This document shows positions 26,987 through 39,520 of a stretch of 64,000 nucleotides of DNA, in pieces. How positions within the stretch are numbered: the stretch's first letter is position 1; every line of letters begins with the position of its first letter. The notes beneath the pieces are model-generated. The model searched no databases. It saw only the letters and a list, made by a program, of their open reading frames with translations, and was not told the DNA's origin. Where the stretch lies: contig NZ_JAEQ01000008.1 in the NCBI RefSeq assembly GCF_000518985.1, positions 62,001 through 126,000 of the forward strand. The letters run 5' to 3'. The DNA is from Chelativorans sp. J32 (GTDB lineage Bacteria; Pseudomonadota; Alphaproteobacteria; Rhizobiales; Rhizobiaceae). A program made the position numbers and the translations under genes.

Positions 26987-27081
26987 GCCCGATATTTCAC
27001 AGCGTCCTTGGGGCGCCCAGGTGGACGCCTGCGATGTAAGTCAATGCGGCTCGGTGAGACCGAGGAGGTAAAGGAAAGACA

Positions 27082-28167
27082 ATGAACGATCTGGACCGGC
27101 TCGAAAAAACGATCATGGACGAGATCGCCGCCGCTGGCGATGAGCAGGCAATCGAGGCCGTCCGCGTGGCTGCCCTGGGCAAGAAGGGCTCGATCTCGGA
27201 AAGGCTGAAGACGCTCGGTTCGATGTCGGCCGACGAGCGGCAGGTCATGGGCCCCGCGATCAACGGGCTCAAGAACCGCGTGACAGAGGCGCTCACCGCC
27301 CGCCGCACCGAATTGCGCGATGCGGCGATTGCGGCACGGCTGGAGCGCGAGAAGGTGGACGTGACGCTCCCCGTCGCACGGCCCCCGGCGGAGCGCGGCC
27401 GCATCCATCCCATCACGCAGGTGATCGACGAGATCGCTGCCATCTTCGGCGATCTCGGATTCTCCATTGCGGAGGGGCCGGACATCGAGACGGACTACTA
27501 CAATTTCACGGCCCTGAACTTCCCGGAGGGTCATCCGGCACGCGAGATGCACGACACCTTCTTCTTCGAGCCGGATGAGAAGGGAGAGCGCAAGCTTCTG
27601 CGCACGCACACCTCACCGGTGCAGATCCGCACCATGGAGGCGCAGAAGCCGCCGATCCGCATCGTGATTCCCGGCAAGACCTATCGCGCGGATTCGGACG
27701 CGACCCATACGCCCATGTTCCACCAGCTCGAAGGTCTGGTGATCGACAAAACGGCCAATGTCGCCAACATGAAATGGGTGCTCACCGAGTTCTGCAAGGC
27801 CTATTTCGAGGTGCCGTCTCTCAATATGCGCTTCCGGCCGAGCTTCTTCCCCTTTACGGAGCCGAGCCTGGAAGTGGACATCCAGTGCGACCGCTCGAAA
27901 CCCGGCGAGGTGCGCTTCGGAGAGGGGAATGACTGGATGGAGATCCTGGGCTGCGGCATGGTGCATCCCAATGTACTGCGCGCCGGCGGGCTCGATCCCG
28001 ACGAATACCAGGGTTTTGCCTGGGGCATGGGCATCGACCGCATCGCCATGCTGAAATACGGTATGCCGGACCTGCGCGCCTTCTTCGATGCGGATGTCCG
28101 CTGGCTCCAGCATTACGGCTTCCGCCCGCTCGACCTGCCGACACTGTTCGGCGGGTTGAGCAGCTGA
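27082..28167 (+). CDS. pheS: Phenylalanyl-tRNA synthetase alpha chain
   Basis: The catalytic subunit of the alpha2-beta2 enzyme that charges tRNA-Phe; 361 residues. An N-terminal coiled coil is followed by the class II core: motif 2 around [19 protein letters not shown] and motif 3 in [24 protein letters not shown] lies just upstream of ATG 27082. pheT follows after 23 bases. I found no Phe-rich leader peptide, so attenuation is not evident. Confidence 0.97.
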   Translation: MNDLDRLEKTIMDEIAAAGDEQAIEAVRVAALGKKGSISERLKTLGSMSADERQVMGPAINGLKNRVTEALTARRTELRDAAIAARLEREKVDVTLPVARPPAERGRIHPITQVIDEIAAIFGDLGFSIAEGPDIETDYYNFTALNFPEGHPAREMHDTFFFEPDEKGERKLLRTHTSPVQIRTMEAQKPPIRIVIPGKTYRADSDATHTPMFHQLEGLVIDKTANVANMKWVLTEFCKAYFEVPSLNMRFRPSFFPFTEPSLEVDIQCDRSKPGEVRFGEGNDWMEILGCGMVHPNVLRAGGLDPDEYQGFAWGMGIDRIAMLKYGMPDLRAFFDADVRWLQHYGFRPLDLPTLFGGLSS

Positions 28168-28190
28168 TTTCTCCTGGTAGGCTGATTACG

Positions 28191-30596
28191 ATGAAATTCA
28201 CACTCTCCTGGCTCAAGGATCATCTCGAAACCGAGGCAACGCTCGCCCAGATCGTGGAAACGCTCACCATGATCGGTCTTGAGGTCGAGTCCGTCGACGA
28301 CAAGGCGGCATTGAAACCCTTCGTCATCGCCAAGGTTCTGACGGCGCAAAAGCACCCCGATGCTGACAAGCTCCAGGTCCTTACGGTCGACAAGGGCGAC
28401 GGCAAGCCGATCCAGGTCGTTTGCGGTGCACCCAACGCGCGCGCTGGCCTTATCGGCGCGTTTGCCGCGCCGGGGACTTACGTGCCTGGGATCGACGTCA
28501 CGCTTTCCGTGGGAAAGATCCGCGGCGTGGAAAGCCACGGCATGATGTGCTCGGAACGCGAGCTGCAGCTTTCCGATGAGCATACGGGCATCATCGATCT
28601 GCCGGAGGATGCGCCCGTGGGTGAATCCTTCGCCAGATGGGCCAAGCTCGATGACCCGGTGATCGAGATCGGACTCACGCCCAACCGGCCCGACTGCACG
28701 AGCATCTATGGCATCGCGCGTGATCTTGCCGCGGCCGGCCTCGGCACGCTCAAGAACGGCGCTGTGGCGCCCGTCGCAGGGCAGGGCGCCTGCCCTGTGG
28801 ACGTGAAGATCGTGGCGCCCGAGCTCTGCCCCGGCTTCGCGCTCCGACTCGTCCGCGGTGTGAAAAACGGTCCGTCGCCAAAATGGCTGCAGCAGCGCCT
28901 CATCGCCATCGGCCTGCGTCCCATCAACGCGCTGGTCGACATCACCAACTATATCACCTTCGACCGCGGCCGCCCGTTGCACGTGTTCGATGCTGCCAAG
29001 GTGAAGGGCAATCTCGTGATCCGCCGCGCGGAAGCGGGAGAGAAAGTGCTGGCTCTCGACGGGCGGGAATATGAGCTCAATCACGAGGTCTGCGTCATCG
29101 CTGACGAGAGCGGGGTGGAATCCATCGCCGGCGTCATGGGCGGTGAGCATTCCGGCTGTGACGAGAACACGACGGACGTGCTGATCGAGTCGGCTCTCTG
29201 GGATCCGCTCAACATCGCCCGCACCGGCCGCACCTTGGGCATCATCACGGATGCGCGCTATCGGTTCGAGCGCGGAGTCGATCCCGAATTCATGATCCCG
29301 GGCCTCGAGCTTGCGACCCGCATGGTCATTGATCTCTGCGGCGGCGAAGCTTCCGAAGCGCGGGTGGTAGGCTATCAGGGGCACACGCCCAAGGTGGTCT
29401 CTTTCCCGACTTCCGAGGTGAAGCGTCTCACCGGCCTTGATGTGCCGGCGTCGGAAAGCCTCTCGATCCTTTCGCGTCTCGGGTTCGTGCCCGACGGCTC
29501 CGGCGAGGTCGTGAACGTGGCCGTCCCCTCATGGCGGCCGGACGTCGACGGCAAGGCGGACCTGGTCGAAGAGGTTATGCGTATCCATGGGGTGAACGAG
29601 ATCGCACCCCAACCCATGATATCGAAGGAGGCCGTGGGCGGCCGCATCCTCACCGCTGCGCAACTTCGCACACGCCAGGCAAAGCGCGCGCTCGCCGTCC
29701 GCGGCATGATGGAGGCCGTCACCTGGTCGTTCATCCCGGAAGAACAAGCGCGCCTCTTTGCCGAAAACCGGAAGCTCATCAGGCTCGCCAATCCGATCGC
29801 GGCCGACATGTCGACCATGCGGCCTTCGCTGCTGCCCGGCCTGCTTGCTGCCGCGCAACGGAATGCAGACCGTGGCTTTGCCGACGTAGCGCTGTTCGAA
29901 GTGTCCGGGACCTATGAGGGAGACCGGCCGGAGGATCAACGCCGCGTTGCCGCCGGTGTCCGCCGCGGCACCGCCCGGCTTGAAGAGCAGGGCCGTCACT
30001 GGTCGGGCAATGCCGCGCCCGTCGACGTTTTCGAGGCAAAGGCCGATGCCCTTGCGGTGCTCGAGGCCTGCGGTGCACCGGTGGACAAGCTGCAGATCGA
30101 GGCTGGTGGACCGAGCTGGTATCATCCCGGCCGCTCCGGCACGATCAAACTGGGGCCCAAGAACATTCTCGGCACCTTCGGCGAGTTTCATCCGAAGACG
30201 CTCGAGGAGATGGACGTCTCCGGCCCGCTTTGTGGCTTCGAAGTGTTCCTCGATGCCATTCCCGAACCCAAGGCGCGGGCGACGCGCACCAAGCCGCGCC
30301 TGGACCTCTCGCCCTTCCAGGCAGTGAAGCGCGATTTTGCCTTCGTGGTGGATAGAAAGGTCGAGGCGGCAACCCTCACGCGTGCCGCAGCGGCGGCCGA
30401 CAAGAAGCTGATCGCGGATGTGAACGTCTTCGACGTCTTTGAAGGCGCCGCGCTCGGCCCCGACAAGAAATCCATCGCCATCGAGGTGACGATCCAGCCC
30501 CTGGAGCGTACGCTGACGGACGAGGATTTCGAGGCACTCGCGGGCCGGATCGTGGAGAATGTCGGCAGGCAGACCGGGGGTGTGCTGAGGAGCTGA
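28191..30596 (+). CDS. pheT: Phenylalanyl-tRNA synthetase beta chain
   Basis: The 801-residue beta subunit, with an N-terminal tRNA-binding domain (about 39-150, [19 protein letters not shown]), the B3/B4 editing domain (about 200-390), the B5 domain (about 400-475), the inactive synthetase-like core and a C-terminal anticodon-binding RNP-like domain (about 705-801, [13 protein letters not shown]). Full length. It forms an operon with pheS; a MocA-type gene follows after 17 bases. Confidence 0.97.
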   Translation: MKFTLSWLKDHLETEATLAQIVETLTMIGLEVESVDDKAALKPFVIAKVLTAQKHPDADKLQVLTVDKGDGKPIQVVCGAPNARAGLIGAFAAPGTYVPGIDVTLSVGKIRGVESHGMMCSERELQLSDEHTGIIDLPEDAPVGESFARWAKLDDPVIEIGLTPNRPDCTSIYGIARDLAAAGLGTLKNGAVAPVAGQGACPVDVKIVAPELCPGFALRLVRGVKNGPSPKWLQQRLIAIGLRPINALVDITNYITFDRGRPLHVFDAAKVKGNLVIRRAEAGEKVLALDGREYELNHEVCVIADESGVESIAGVMGGEHSGCDENTTDVLIESALWDPLNIARTGRTLGIITDARYRFERGVDPEFMIPGLELATRMVIDLCGGEASEARVVGYQGHTPKVVSFPTSEVKRLTGLDVPASESLSILSRLGFVPDGSGEVVNVAVPSWRPDVDGKADLVEEVMRIHGVNEIAPQPMISKEAVGGRILTAAQLRTRQAKRALAVRGMMEAVTWSFIPEEQARLFAENRKLIRLANPIAADMSTMRPSLLPGLLAAAQRNADRGFADVALFEVSGTYEGDRPEDQRRVAAGVRRGTARLEEQGRHWSGNAAPVDVFEAKADALAVLEACGAPVDKLQIEAGGPSWYHPGRSGTIKLGPKNILGTFGEFHPKTLEEMDVSGPLCGFEVFLDAIPEPKARATRTKPRLDLSPFQAVKRDFAFVVDRKVEAATLTRAAAAADKKLIADVNVFDVFEGAALGPDKKSIAIEVTIQPLERTLTDEDFEALAGRIVENVGRQTGGVLRS

Positions 30597-30613
30597 GGCA
30601 AACGGAGGAGAAG

Positions 30614-31600
30614 ATGTTCCGCTGGGGTATTCTGTCCACGGCCAAGATTGGCCGTGACCACGTCATTCCGCAGCTTCTGGATGCGGAGAACGGTGTCGTA
30701 ACCGCCATTGCCAGTCGGGATGAGGCACGAGGCAGGGCGGTCGCCTTCCGTTTCGGGATCCCAAATGTCTTCTCCTCATACGAGGCCTTGCTTGCCTCGC
30801 CAGAGGTGGATGGCGTCTATATTCCCCTCCCCACCTCGCAGCATGTTGAATGGGCCGTGAAGGCGGCAGACGCCGGCAAGCATGCGCTGGTGGAAAAGCC
30901 CCTCGCGCTAAAGGCCGAGGACATCCGGCGTGTGATCGAAGCACGCGATCGCAACGGGGTGCTCGTTTGCGAGGCCTTCATGGTCACCTATCATCCTCAG
31001 TGGCTGAAGGTGCGCGAGCTGATCGCCGATGGCGCGATCGGCCGGCTGCGGCACGTACAGGGCGCGTTCACCTATCACAATGTCGACCCTTCCAACATGC
31101 GCAACAGGGTGGAACTGGGTGGCGGGGGCCTGCCTGATATCGGCGTTTATCCGACGGTGACCACACGCTTCGTTACCGGGCAGGAGCCTGTCCGCGTGCA
31201 GGCGACGGTCGAACGCGATCCGGGCTTCGGCACCGACATCTATGCAAGTGTGAAGGCTGAGTTCGACGGCTTTGACATGAGCTTCTATGTCGCCACGCAG
31301 ATGGCTGCGCGCCAGCTGATGGTTTTTCATGGAGACAAGGGCTTCATTGAAGTGGAGACGCCCTTCAATTCACGAGTCTACGGCGATGACCGCGTCACGC
31401 TGCACAATGTGAACCATGCGCAGTCAAACGTCTTCCGCTTCGCAGACACGCGCCAATACCGCCTGCAGGCGGAAGCCTTTGCCAAGGCTGTCGCCGGGGA
31501 GAGCGCGCAGGTCTTCACGCTTGAGGATTCGTTCAAGAACCAGAAGGTGATCGACGCGATCTATCGGGCTGCCGGACATGAAGGCTGGGAGCCGGTCTGA
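30614..31600 (+). CDS. Gfo/Idh/MocA-family oxidoreductase
   Basis: A cytosolic NAD(P)-dependent dehydrogenase of 328 residues. The Rossmann start is [18 protein letters not shown], the EKPLA motif is [14 protein letters not shown], and the C-terminal domain has [12 protein letters not shown]. Members act on sugars, inositols or related polyols (dTDP-sugar and 1,5-anhydro-fructose reductases among them); the exact substrate is not readable. It is probably co-transcribed with pheST by spacing (17 bases), though functionally unrelated. Confidence 0.88.
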   Translation: MFRWGILSTAKIGRDHVIPQLLDAENGVVTAIASRDEARGRAVAFRFGIPNVFSSYEALLASPEVDGVYIPLPTSQHVEWAVKAADAGKHALVEKPLALKAEDIRRVIEARDRNGVLVCEAFMVTYHPQWLKVRELIADGAIGRLRHVQGAFTYHNVDPSNMRNRVELGGGGLPDIGVYPTVTTRFVTGQEPVRVQATVERDPGFGTDIYASVKAEFDGFDMSFYVATQMAARQLMVFHGDKGFIEVETPFNSRVYGDDRVTLHNVNHAQSNVFRFADTRQYRLQAEAFAKAVAGESAQVFTLEDSFKNQKVIDAIYRAAGHEGWEPV

Positions 31601-31636
31601 TCGCCCGGGTTCCGGTGAACAACGGATAGATGCTGC

Positions 31637-31668
31637 CTTGCACCAAAAATTCCTGGTTCTTATATACG
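31637..31668 (+). promoter_or_regulatory. Sigma-32 (RpoH) heat-shock promoter of dnaK
   Basis: CTTG (31637-31640), an 18-base spacer, then CTTATATACG (31659-31668). This matches the published alphaproteobacterial heat-shock consensus CTTG-N17/18-CYTATNTNNG at every defined position. Transcription would start near 31675, about 110 bases before dnaK. Confidence 0.85.
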
Positions 31669-31785
31669 CCGCATGTTTCGGAACTGCGCTCGCGAATGGG
31701 TGTGTTCGGAAAAATCCAATGAACAGGGGCTGTTGCCTGGAGCGCCGAAATGGGTCCTAACAGTCTGCTAAGCGGAGAAGAATAA

Positions 31786-33702
<1,917 letters not shown>

Positions 33703-33722
33703 CCGATCCTGAAGATGAACCG

Positions 33723-33751
33723 AAGGTCCGGGCCTAGGCCCGGACCTTTTT
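33723..33751 (+). terminator. Terminator between dnaK and dnaJ
   Basis: A perfect palindrome, AAGGTCCGGGCC/GGCCCGGACCTT (33723-33748), running into five Ts. It should end most dnaK transcripts. Confidence 0.88.
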
Positions 33752-33896
33752 CATTGCTCGTGGACGCACTCTGCCTCTTAGCGGCACTGGCAAAATCCAG
33801 CGAACTATGGCATTCGCTGAAAAGAATAACTAAATAGCGGGCACCGATCGGGGACCTTGCTGTGCCCCCTTTATTTGTGAATGCGGGATCTCTTGT

Positions 33897-35018
33897 ATGA
33901 AGGCTGATTTTTACGAGACGCTCTGCGTGTCGAGAAACGCCGATGAAAAAGAACTGAAGAGCGCTTTCCGCAAGCTCGCCATGAAATATCATCCGGACCG
34001 CAATCCGGGCGATATGGAGGCGGAGCAGAAGTTCAAGGAAATCAACGAAGCCTACGAAACCCTGCGCGATCCGCAGAAGCGGGCGGCCTATGACCGCTTC
34101 GGCCATGCGGCTTTCGAGAATGGCGGGATGGGTGCGCGCGGCTTCAATGGCGGCGGCTTTGCGGATATCTTCGAGGATATCTTTGGCGACATCATGGGCG
34201 GGGGCCGGCAGCGCCGCTCCGGCGGCCGCGAGCGCGGGGCCGATCTCCGCTACAATATGGAAATCACGCTTGAAGAGGCGTTTACCGGCAAGACGGCACA
34301 GATCCACGTACCCACCTCAGTCACCTGCGACGAGTGTGCCGGCTCCGGCGCCAAACCCGGCTCCTCGCCGGTCCAGTGCCCCATGTGCCACGGGGCCGGC
34401 CGCGTCCGAGCCGCGCAAGGCTTCTTCTCCATCGAACGCACGTGCCCGCAATGTCAGGGGCGCGGCCAGATCATCGATGATCCCTGCCGCAAGTGCTCCG
34501 GTCAGGGCCGGGTCACGGAAGAACGTTCGCTCTCGGTCAATATCCCTGTCGGCATCGAGGACGGCACGCGCATACGGCTGGCGGGTGAAGGTGAAGCGGG
34601 TCTGCGGGGAGGGCCTCCCGGCGACCTCTATATTTTCCTGTCGATCAGGCCGCATGAGTTCTTCCAGCGCGATGGCGCGGACCTCTATTGCAAAGTCCCC
34701 ATTTCCATGACGACTGCCGCCTTGGGCGGTTCCTTCGAAGTCACGACGCTCGACGGCACCCAAACCCGCGTGAAGGTACCGGAAGGCACGCAAAGCGGCC
34801 GCCAGTTCCGACTGCGCGGCAAGGGCATGCCGGTGTTGCGCCAGCCGCAGGTCGGCGACCTCTACATCCAGGTCGCCGTCGAAACGCCACAGAATCTGAC
34901 CAGAAAGCAAAGAGAGTTGCTCGAGGAGTTCGAACGGATTTCCTCGAACGAGAACAGCCCGCAGTCGACGGGTTTTTTCGCGCGCATGAAGGATTTCTTC
35001 GAATCCTTCGGCGAGTAG
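33897..35018 (+). CDS. dnaJ: Hsp40 co-chaperone DnaJ
   Basis: Stimulates DnaK ATPase and delivers clients; 373 residues. The J domain has the HPD triad in [10 protein letters not shown], then a Gly-rich linker (about 73-120). Four zinc repeats follow ([42 protein letters not shown]), and the C-terminal client-binding domains are complete. It is separated from dnaK by 194 bases that include a terminator; I see no second clear RpoH box there. Confidence 0.97.
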   Translation: MKADFYETLCVSRNADEKELKSAFRKLAMKYHPDRNPGDMEAEQKFKEINEAYETLRDPQKRAAYDRFGHAAFENGGMGARGFNGGGFADIFEDIFGDIMGGGRQRRSGGRERGADLRYNMEITLEEAFTGKTAQIHVPTSVTCDECAGSGAKPGSSPVQCPMCHGAGRVRAAQGFFSIERTCPQCQGRGQIIDDPCRKCSGQGRVTEERSLSVNIPVGIEDGTRIRLAGEGEAGLRGGPPGDLYIFLSIRPHEFFQRDGADLYCKVPISMTTAALGGSFEVTTLDGTQTRVKVPEGTQSGRQFRLRGKGMPVLRQPQVGDLYIQVAVETPQNLTRKQRELLEEFERISSNENSPQSTGFFARMKDFFESFGE

Positions 35019-35090
35019 GGGCGGCACGGTCATCGCGTCGACCCACATTATGGGTGGCAAATATTGGCGCCATCCAAGGAGGAGTCGAGC

Positions 35091-35699
35091 ATGGGAAGAC
35101 CTTTCGACGTTCGCAAGGCGATCGTCTCGCGCTTTGATGAGGAGCTGCGCTTTTTCCGCGGCTGGATAGACAAGCCGAAGGCGGTGGGCTCAATCGTGCC
35201 CACGAGCAGCATCACTGCGCGGCGCATGGCCTCGGTCGCGCGGCCGGAACGCAATGACCTCGTGCTGGAACTCGGTCCGGGAACGGGAGTGATCACCCGT
35301 GCGATCCTGGACCGGGGCATCAAGCCGGAAAACCTCGTCTCCGTCGAATATTCCCTCGATTTCGTCGAGAAGCTGCGCGAGGACTTCCCGGGCGTGAACA
35401 TCGTCCACGGAGATGCCTTCGATCTCGACACGGTCCTGGCGCCGTGGAAGGGGCGGGTCTTCGACAGCGTAATCTCGGCCATCCCGCTTCTCAACTTCCC
35501 GGTGCCGAAGCGGATCGAGCTTGTCGAGAGGCTGCTCGATCTTCTTCCTTCCGGCCGGCCCGTCGTGCAGATCACTTATGGCGCCCTCTCGCCGGTGCCT
35601 GTCGGCCGCGGCACCTATTCGGTCGAACGCTTCGATTTCGTGATCCGTAACATTCCGCCGGCACATCTTTGGATCTACACCCGTCGGGTCGGCGCTTGA
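35091..35699 (+). CDS. pmtA: Phospholipid N-methyltransferase PmtA
   Basis: A SAM-dependent methyltransferase of 202 residues of the Sinorhizobium PmtA type, which methylates phosphatidylethanolamine three times to phosphatidylcholine. The N-terminal FDEELRFFRGWIDKPKAVGS and PTSSITARRMA are characteristic, the SAM site is LELGPGTGVIT (59-69), and SAIPLLNFP and VRNIPPAHLWIY close the match. It acts at the inner membrane surface. AAGGAGGAG precedes ATG 35091. It lies 72 bases after dnaJ, so co-transcription with the chaperone gene is possible. Confidence 0.9.
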   Translation: MGRPFDVRKAIVSRFDEELRFFRGWIDKPKAVGSIVPTSSITARRMASVARPERNDLVLELGPGTGVITRAILDRGIKPENLVSVEYSLDFVEKLREDFPGVNIVHGDAFDLDTVLAPWKGRVFDSVISAIPLLNFPVPKRIELVERLLDLLPSGRPVVQITYGALSPVPVGRGTYSVERFDFVIRNIPPAHLWIYTRRVGA

Positions 35700-35720
35700 G
35701 CCGAGGCTGAGGATTTTTCC

Positions 35721-36314
35721 ATGACGCCGCGAATACTGGTTTTCGCCGGATCGACGCGCACGGGCGCCTATAGCGGCAAGACTGCCGATGCGGCGATGAA
35801 GGAATTGGCGCTTCAGGGTGCCGATGTCACACGCATTTCCCTCGCCGATTATCCCCTTCCGATCATGAACCAGGATCTGGAGCGGGAAAAAGGCGTGCCC
35901 GAGAATGCCGTCAAGCTTGCTTATATGATCGGTGCGCATGTGGCGGTCCTGATCGCCACGCCGGAATATAATGGCTCGATCCCGCCGCTCCTCAAGAATA
36001 CGATCGATTGGGTGAGCCGCGTGAAGGCCGATGCGCGAGGGCAACCGTTCCGGGCCTTCAACGGCCGGCTCATAGCTCTCTGTTCTTCTTCCGACGGGAT
36101 GTATGCTGGCATTCGGGCGATCAACCATCTTCGGGCCGTTCTCGTTCAATGCCAGGCCGAGGTGATTTCGGCGCAATGCTCTGTGCCGCGCGCAGGAGAC
36201 GCATTCGATGAGAATGGCGATTTCCGCGAGGAGCGTCTGAGGAAGGCGATGTCCAAGGTCTGCCGCAGCCTGATCGAGCACGCGCGGCTGTTCTCTACCC
36301 GGATCGAGCCGTAA
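35721..36314 (+). CDS. NAD(P)H-dependent FMN reductase
   Basis: A flavodoxin-fold reductase of 197 residues. FMN-phosphate binding is in [14 protein letters not shown] and the family signature is [19 protein letters not shown]. Members reduce flavins, quinones, azo dyes or chromate; the physiological substrate is unclear. It lies 21 bases after pmtA and may be in the same transcript. Confidence 0.88.
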   Translation: MTPRILVFAGSTRTGAYSGKTADAAMKELALQGADVTRISLADYPLPIMNQDLEREKGVPENAVKLAYMIGAHVAVLIATPEYNGSIPPLLKNTIDWVSRVKADARGQPFRAFNGRLIALCSSSDGMYAGIRAINHLRAVLVQCQAEVISAQCSVPRAGDAFDENGDFREERLRKAMSKVCRSLIEHARLFSTRIEP

Positions 36315-36399
36315 CCCTCACGGTGTGATCTCGTGCAGGATTGCGAGCCAGGGGTTCTTATGCCAGTGGACGCCAATGGATATCTTTGAGGAGTCGTCG

Positions 36400-37107
36400 A
36401 TGCCGGCTGACGAAATTCGCGAGCGCCTGATCGTCGCCCTGGACGTGCCGACCCTGGATGATGCGAAGAGGGTGGTAAGCACGCTGGGCGACACGGTTGG
36501 TTTCTACAAGATCGGCTATCAACTGGTTTTCGCCGGCGGCCTAGACTATGCGGGGGAGCTCATCCGGTCGGGCCGAAAGGTCTTCCTCGACATGAAGCTG
36601 CTCGACATCGACAATACGGTGGCGAAGGGCGTGGAGAACATCGCCCGCATGGGCGTCACCATGCTCACGCTCCACGCTTATCCGAAGGCGATGCGGGCGG
36701 CGGTTGCCGCAGCGGAAGGTTCCGGCCTTTGCTTGCTCGGCGTGACGGTGCTGACCTCCATGGACGAGCAGGATTTGCGTGACGCGGGCTATGCATATGA
36801 TCCTCAAAGCCTGGTGCAGCGCCGCGCGGAACAGGCACGCGATGCCGGTATGGGCGGCATCGTTTGTTCTGCCGCGGAAGCTGCCCTGGTGCGCGGCGTC
36901 GTCGGCCCGGATATGGCGGTGGTGACGCCCGGCATCCGCCCGGCGGGGGCAGCTCATGGGGACCAGAAGCGTGTGACGGCGCCAGCAGATGCCATTCGCG
37001 CAGGCGCGAGCCATCTCGTCGTCGGTCGTCCGATCATAGCTGCGGAAGATCCCAAATCGGCCGCCCAGTCAATTTTGCAGGACATGAAGGCAGCGGTTGC
37101 CGACTAG
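36400..37107 (+). CDS. pyrF: Orotidine 5'-phosphate decarboxylase
   Basis: Makes UMP from OMP, the last step of pyrimidine synthesis; 235 residues, TIM barrel. The active-site motif is [13 protein letters not shown] with the Asp-Lys-Asp charge network, and [11 protein letters not shown] is the phosphate site. The frame is open from 36325, but GAGGAG before ATG 36400 and the family length support this start. A DUF1330 gene follows after 21 bases. Confidence 0.95.
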   Translation: MPADEIRERLIVALDVPTLDDAKRVVSTLGDTVGFYKIGYQLVFAGGLDYAGELIRSGRKVFLDMKLLDIDNTVAKGVENIARMGVTMLTLHAYPKAMRAAVAAAEGSGLCLLGVTVLTSMDEQDLRDAGYAYDPQSLVQRRAEQARDAGMGGIVCSAAEAALVRGVVGPDMAVVTPGIRPAGAAHGDQKRVTAPADAIRAGASHLVVGRPIIAAEDPKSAAQSILQDMKAAVAD

Positions 37108-37128
37108 CCGAACGAGAGGGAGGAAGAT

Positions 37129-37422
37129 ATGCCGAAAGCCTACTGGATCGCCCGTGTGGATGTTCGCGATCCCGAGCGTTACAATGACTATATCGCGACG
37201 GCAAAGCCCGCCTTCGAAAAATATGGCGCCCGTTTTCTGGTGCGTGGCGGCGCTTATGAACCTTTGGAGGGGAAGGCGCGCAGCCGCAATGTGGTGATCG
37301 AGTTCCCCTCGCTTCAACACGCGAGGGACTGCTACGACTCACCCGAATACCAAGCCGCCAAGGCGATCCGCCAGGAAGTCGCCGATGCCGAGCTTATCCT
37401 GGTGGAGGGGCATGAGGGCTGA
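37129..37422 (+). CDS. DUF1330 protein
   Basis: A 97-residue dimeric alpha/beta-barrel-type small protein (DUF1330), with the family opening PKAYWIARVDVRDPERYNDY and VVIEFPSLQHARDCYDSPEYQ. Function is unknown. GGGAGGAAG lies before the ATG. Its end overlaps the start of the acetyltransferase gene (37412), so the two are coupled; pyrF-DUF1330-GNAT looks like one transcript. Confidence 0.9.
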   Translation: MPKAYWIARVDVRDPERYNDYIATAKPAFEKYGARFLVRGGAYEPLEGKARSRNVVIEFPSLQHARDCYDSPEYQAAKAIRQEVADAELILVEGHEG

Positions 37423-37969
37423 GGAGGCAGCGAATGCGGGCTTACCGGACGGCTATGTTATTCGCGCCTACCGGCGTGAAGATGCGGCCGCCCTTGCCTC
37501 GGTCGAGACGCGCGCATCCCGTCTTTTTGCCGAGCATGGCTTTCCCAGCCTGGTGCCGAACCCGCCGACGACGGCGCGGGCCCTACACGGCTTTGTCTCC
37601 GCTTTCGAGACCTTCGTCGTCTTGAATGCGGAAGCTCGCCCGGTCGGCTACGCCGTGCTGCATCCGCTCGACCGCTTTCTTCATCTTCGGGAACTGGCGG
37701 TGGATCCCGCTCATAGCCGCCGAGGCCTTGGCTCGGCACTCGTCAAGCTCGCCATAGCGCGATGTCTCGAGGAGGGGCGCGCCGGCGTCTCCTTGAGCAC
37801 ATTCAGGAAAATTCCCTTTAACGAACCCTTTTACGCCGCCCTCGGCTTTATCGAGTGCCCGGTGAACGAGGCTCCACCAGCACTCGCCCAACAATTCTTC
37901 GCCGAACTGCCGCCGCGTATCCCGCCGGAGACGCGACTCCTCATGCTGCGTCCTGTCGAGGCCCGTTGA
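37412..37969 (+). CDS. GNAT-family N-acetyltransferase
   Basis: A 185-residue acetyltransferase. The acetyl-CoA loop is RELAVDPAHSRRGLGSALVKLAI (motif A, R/Q-x-x-G-x-G/A form), and FYAALGFIE is motif B. The substrate is unknown. Start ATG 37412 overlaps the DUF1330 gene and has GGTGGAGGGG upstream; the open frame reaches back to 37385. Confidence 0.87.
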   Translation: MRAEEAANAGLPDGYVIRAYRREDAAALASVETRASRLFAEHGFPSLVPNPPTTARALHGFVSAFETFVVLNAEARPVGYAVLHPLDRFLHLRELAVDPAHSRRGLGSALVKLAIARCLEEGRAGVSLSTFRKIPFNEPFYAALGFIECPVNEAPPALAQQFFAELPPRIPPETRLLMLRPVEAR

Positions 37970-37989
37970 GGTTGTTTTTGGCTTGATTC

Positions 37990-38004
37990 TGCTGCGCTGC
38001 AGCA
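37990..38004. promoter_or_regulatory. Perfect TGCTGC-GCT-GCAGCA palindrome upstream of phaZ
   Basis: A 6-3-6 inverted repeat containing CTGC-N3-GCAG, the form described for PhaR (AniA) operators of PHB genes. It lies 143 bases before phaZ. Because phaZ degrades PHB, PhaR control is a reasonable inference. Confidence 0.6.
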
Positions 38005-38147
38005 ATAGCTTATTCGTCGGGTAATCGTTGATGCCTAGATATTTCAAGGCGATGCTATAAGTCGGGTTTCTATCGCATTGCACCAGAAGCGCGTCATTCT
38101 GCCAGGGCACCTGCCGTCCGCCTGAGTTCTCGCCGGAAAGGTCTGCA

Positions 38148-39410
38148 ATGTATTATCAGCTTTACGAGCTTCATCACGCCGCGCTTCAGCCCGCGCGGGT
38201 CTGTGCGGACGCGATCAGACTTTTTTACTCAAATCCGCTGAATCCTGTCTCGACCACTGCCTGGGGGCGGTCGATCGCCGCGGCCGCCGAGATGTTCGAG
38301 CGCACCACACGCCGTTACGGGAAGCCTGAGTTCGGCATCGCCTCGACCGTGGTGGACGGCAAGAAGGTGAAGATACGCGAAAAGGTCGTGTGGTCGCGCC
38401 CGTTTTGCCGCCTTGTACATTTCGAGCGCGCGCTGCCGTCCAAGCGGCAGCCGGATGCAAAGCTCCTGATGGTGGCTCCCATGTCGGGCCATTATGCAAC
38501 CTTGCTACGCGGCACAGTCGAGGCCATGTTGCCCCATGCGGATGTCTACATCACCGATTGGACAGATGCGCGGATGGTGCCGTTGTCCGATGGCTCTTTC
38601 GACCTCGATGATTACATCGACTATCTCCTCGAGATGTTCCGTCTGCTCGGTCCCGGTGCAAGCGTGATGGCGGTCTGCCAGCCATCGGTCCCGGTTTTGG
38701 CGGCGGTTGCACTGATGGAAGCGCGTGGGGATCAAAACCTTCCCTCATCGATGATCCTCATGGGCGGCCCGATCGATACGCGCAGGAATCCGACCGCGGT
38801 GAACCGGCTGGCTCAGCAGCATGGCATCGACTGGTTCCGCGACAATGTGGTCATGCAGGTACCGTGGCCCAATCCCGGCTTCATGCGGCAGGTCTATCCG
38901 GGCTTTCTCCAGCTCTCCGGCTTCATGAGCATGAACCTCGACCGGCACATCGTCGCGCACGAGGACTTCTTTTTGCATCTGGTGAAGGGGGACGGGGATT
39001 CCGCGGAAAAGCACCGCGAATTCTACGACGAGTATCTGGCGGTGATGGATCTCACGGCAGAATTCTACCTGCAGACCGTCGACACGGTGTTCATTCGCCA
39101 TGCCCTTCCAAAGGGCGAGATGACGCATCGGGGCGAACGGGTTGACCCGGCCGCGATCCGGTCCGTGGCTCTGCTTACGATCGAAGGCGAGAACGACGAC
39201 ATCTCCGGGATCGGGCAAACGCAAGCTGCGCATGATCTTTGCATCAACATACCCGCTGGAAAGCGCGCTCATCATCTGCAGCCCTCGGTGGGGCATTATG
39301 GCGTGTTCAACGGGTCGCGGTTTCGCAAGGAGATCGTGCCACGCATTGCCGGGTTCATCGCCGACAACCGTGGCGTGAGGGCTACACCTCGCCGCAAACC
39401 TGCGCCATAA
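38148..39410 (+). CDS. phaZ: Intracellular polyhydroxyalkanoate depolymerase PhaZ
   Basis: Degrades stored poly-3-hydroxybutyrate granules; 420 residues of the native-PHB (Ralstonia PhaZ1-type) family without signal peptide. The nucleophile is Cys177 in AVCQPSVPVLA, in place of the Ser of typical lipase boxes; GENDDISGIGQTQAAHDLC supplies the Asp and SVGHYGVFNGSRF the His. N-terminal MYYQLYELHHAALQPAR is highly typical. It is monocistronic by spacing, with a PhaR-like palindrome upstream. Its presence shows the host stores PHB. Confidence 0.94.
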   Translation: MYYQLYELHHAALQPARVCADAIRLFYSNPLNPVSTTAWGRSIAAAAEMFERTTRRYGKPEFGIASTVVDGKKVKIREKVVWSRPFCRLVHFERALPSKRQPDAKLLMVAPMSGHYATLLRGTVEAMLPHADVYITDWTDARMVPLSDGSFDLDDYIDYLLEMFRLLGPGASVMAVCQPSVPVLAAVALMEARGDQNLPSSMILMGGPIDTRRNPTAVNRLAQQHGIDWFRDNVVMQVPWPNPGFMRQVYPGFLQLSGFMSMNLDRHIVAHEDFFLHLVKGDGDSAEKHREFYDEYLAVMDLTAEFYLQTVDTVFIRHALPKGEMTHRGERVDPAAIRSVALLTIEGENDDISGIGQTQAAHDLCINIPAGKRAHHLQPSVGHYGVFNGSRFRKEIVPRIAGFIADNRGVRATPRRKPAP

Positions 39411-39478
39411 GCGCGCGGCTCGGTAACCATAACTGGAAAACGAGTCATTACTAATTGACAGAACCCCATAAAAGTTCG

Positions 39479-39493
39479 TTAACTTTCCATTAA
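39479..39493 (+). promoter_or_regulatory. CtrA box upstream of the transglutaminase-like gene
   Basis: TTAA-CTTTCCA-TTAA followed by C is an exact TTAA-N7-TTAA CtrA consensus, 27 bases before the start codon. Such placement close to the promoter fits direct cell-cycle control, by repression or activation. Confidence 0.55.
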
Positions 39494-39520
39494 CGACCAT
39501 AAATAAATGGGGAGCGGCTT

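Noticed and set aside
26987-27081. Phe-rich leader peptide for pheST attenuation
   Set aside because: No short frame with clustered Phe codons and no terminator/antiterminator pair.
28113-29384. A 423-codon open frame on the minus strand
   Set aside because: Antisense to pheT.
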